Assembly: GCA_016764835.1 (NCBI GenBank)
Contig: JAESRD010000115.1
Location: 1-6,297 of the forward strand
Length of the DNA: 6,297 nucleotides
From: Paracoccaceae bacterium
GTDB taxonomy: Bacteria > Pseudomonadota > Alphaproteobacteria > Rhodobacterales > Rhodobacteraceae
Reading direction: 5' to 3'
Shown: positions 5,659 to 6,297 of the stretch, in pieces
Layout of the letters: each line of letters begins with the position of its first letter
Numbering within the stretch: the first letter of the stretch is position 1
Program-made: the position numbers and the translations under genes
The notes under the pieces: generated by a model
Databases searched by the model: none
The model's input: only the letters and a program-made list of their open reading frames with translations
What the model was told of the DNA's origin: nothing

Positions 5659-6277
5659 CGTTCCATCCCAATTCTGCCCGGCGCGGCGCCAGTAATTTCG
5701 CCAATGCCCTTTTGCCACGGGCCGTTAGGCTTTCCACAGCCTCGACACTCAGCTCCATAACCTGCCCGATCTGCGGGTTACTCAGCCCTTCAAGATGCCG
5801 CAAAGCCACTGCCTCAGCTTGGCGTGTTGGCAGTTGGGCCAAAGCACCAGTTAGCGCCGACATCCGCGCCTTTTCCTGCAAGCCCGCAGCCGCTGATGGC
5901 GCCGGATCTGCCGGTTCTGCGACTTCGCTTAACGGCTCAGTGCGACGACGTTTGCGCAGCCGGTCCGTGCACAAATTCGCCACCACCCGGTATAGCCATG
6001 TTGAGACCTTGGCCTCGCCGTAGCGCCAACCCGGTGCCGCACGCCAAAGCCGCAACATCGCCTCTTGGGCAATTTCCTCGGCCTCGGCTTGGTTTTGCAT
6101 CATCCTAAACGCCTGAGAAAAACAACGCGGCGCCAACCTTTCGGTCAATGCCTGTGCGGCTTCCTTTTGCCCCGAAGCATACGCATCGAGCAAAGCCGCA
6201 TCTGGATCGTCCAGCGGCTCGGGTCTCATATGCGCGGGCGCGGCATTATCCATGGAATAGGTTTCTAGCCTCAGCAT
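5651..6277 (-). CDS. RNA polymerase sigma factor, sigma-70 family, ECF-like
   Basis: The 208-residue protein has only sigma regions 2 and 4. Region 2 (about 42-111) contains the core-binding and -10-recognition block: QNQAEAEEIAQEAMLRLW (61-78), WLYRVVANLCTDRLRKRRR (94-112). Region 4 (about 139-195) has ALAQLPTRQAEAVALRHLEG (145-164), then a helix-turn-helix around NPQIGQVMELSVEAVES (167-183). This is the ECF pattern: it directs polymerase to a small regulon and is usually held inactive at the membrane. The linker between regions is Pro/Ala-rich (113-135). The start is uncertain. The ATG at 6277 has only a weak GGA upstream. ATGs at 6253 and 6229 are in frame, the latter just before the conserved part begins. 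The frame is still open at the right edge, so the gene could begin outside the window. Its own promoter is not visible. The stop overlaps the next gene by 8 nt. Confidence 0.9.
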   Translation of the reverse strand: MLRLETYSMDNAAPAHMRPEPLDDPDAALLDAYASGQKEAAQALTERLAPRCFSQAFRMMQNQAEAEEIAQEAMLRLWRAAPGWRYGEAKVSTWLYRVVANLCTDRLRKRRRTEPLSEVAEPADPAPSAAAGLQEKARMSALTGALAQLPTRQAEAVALRHLEGLSNPQIGQVMELSVEAVESLTARGKRALAKLLAPRRAELGWNDD

Positions 6278-6297
6278 TGTAGCAGGTCCAGTCGGCG

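Noticed and set aside
5659..5718. Longer N-terminus for the 133-aa membrane protein (start at 5718)
   Set aside because: It would overlap the sigma gene by 68 nt. The added stretch is just the sigma C-terminal codons in another frame, and the ATG at 5658 gives a classic ATGACTGA coupling.

Overview
The window looks like chromosomal DNA of an alphaproteobacterium, most likely Rhodobacterales (Roseobacter group). The reasons are the high-GC coding sequence, a Pyl-less MttB-family methyltransferase with an Arg-rich N-terminus, a DUF3572 gene divergent from a pleD-type diguanylate cyclase gene, and a sigma factor followed by a small membrane protein and a membrane-anchored periplasmic Metal_resist-type protein. 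No mobile element, CRISPR array, tRNA or rRNA was seen, and all genes present in full look intact.

Layout. (1) Positions 1-3037 hold a minus-strand run of four genes. In transcription order they are DUF3572 (3037-2759), a HAD-superfamily phosphatase (2711-2004), an MttB-family methyltransferase (1850-270) and the first 72 codons of glnE, the glutamine synthetase adenylyltransferase gene, which runs off the left edge. The gaps are 47, 153 and 51 nt. The 153-nt gap holds a perfect 17-bp palindrome and a weak promoter, so mttB may be controlled separately. (2) Positions 3038-3236 form a divergent control region. (3) Positions 3237-4640 on the plus strand encode a PleD-like REC-REC-GGDEF protein. 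Its cyclase domain is complete, but the first receiver domain has lost the phosphoacceptor aspartate. (4) Positions 4641-4764 form a convergent gap with a strong rho-independent terminator. (5) Positions 4765 to about 6277 hold a tightly coupled minus-strand operon: an ECF-like sigma-70 factor, a 133-aa single-pass membrane protein (likely anti-sigma) and a 163-aa membrane-anchored Metal_resist-like periplasmic protein.

How the genes may work together. The sigma, membrane protein and periplasmic protein are joined by an 8-nt overlap and by a stop and start codon that abut. This suggests a trans-envelope signalling device built like CnrH/CnrY/CnrX, although the usual CnrX metal ligands are not evident. 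The PleD-like protein should make c-di-GMP with product inhibition through an I-site, but probably not under classic phosphorylation control. GlnE links the left edge to nitrogen control. The MttB-like enzyme suggests methyl transfer from a methylated amine to a corrinoid protein, though no corrinoid partner lies in the window. The most unusual points are the sigma module with its unassigned putative anti-sigma factor, the degenerate receiver domains and the palindrome upstream of mttB.
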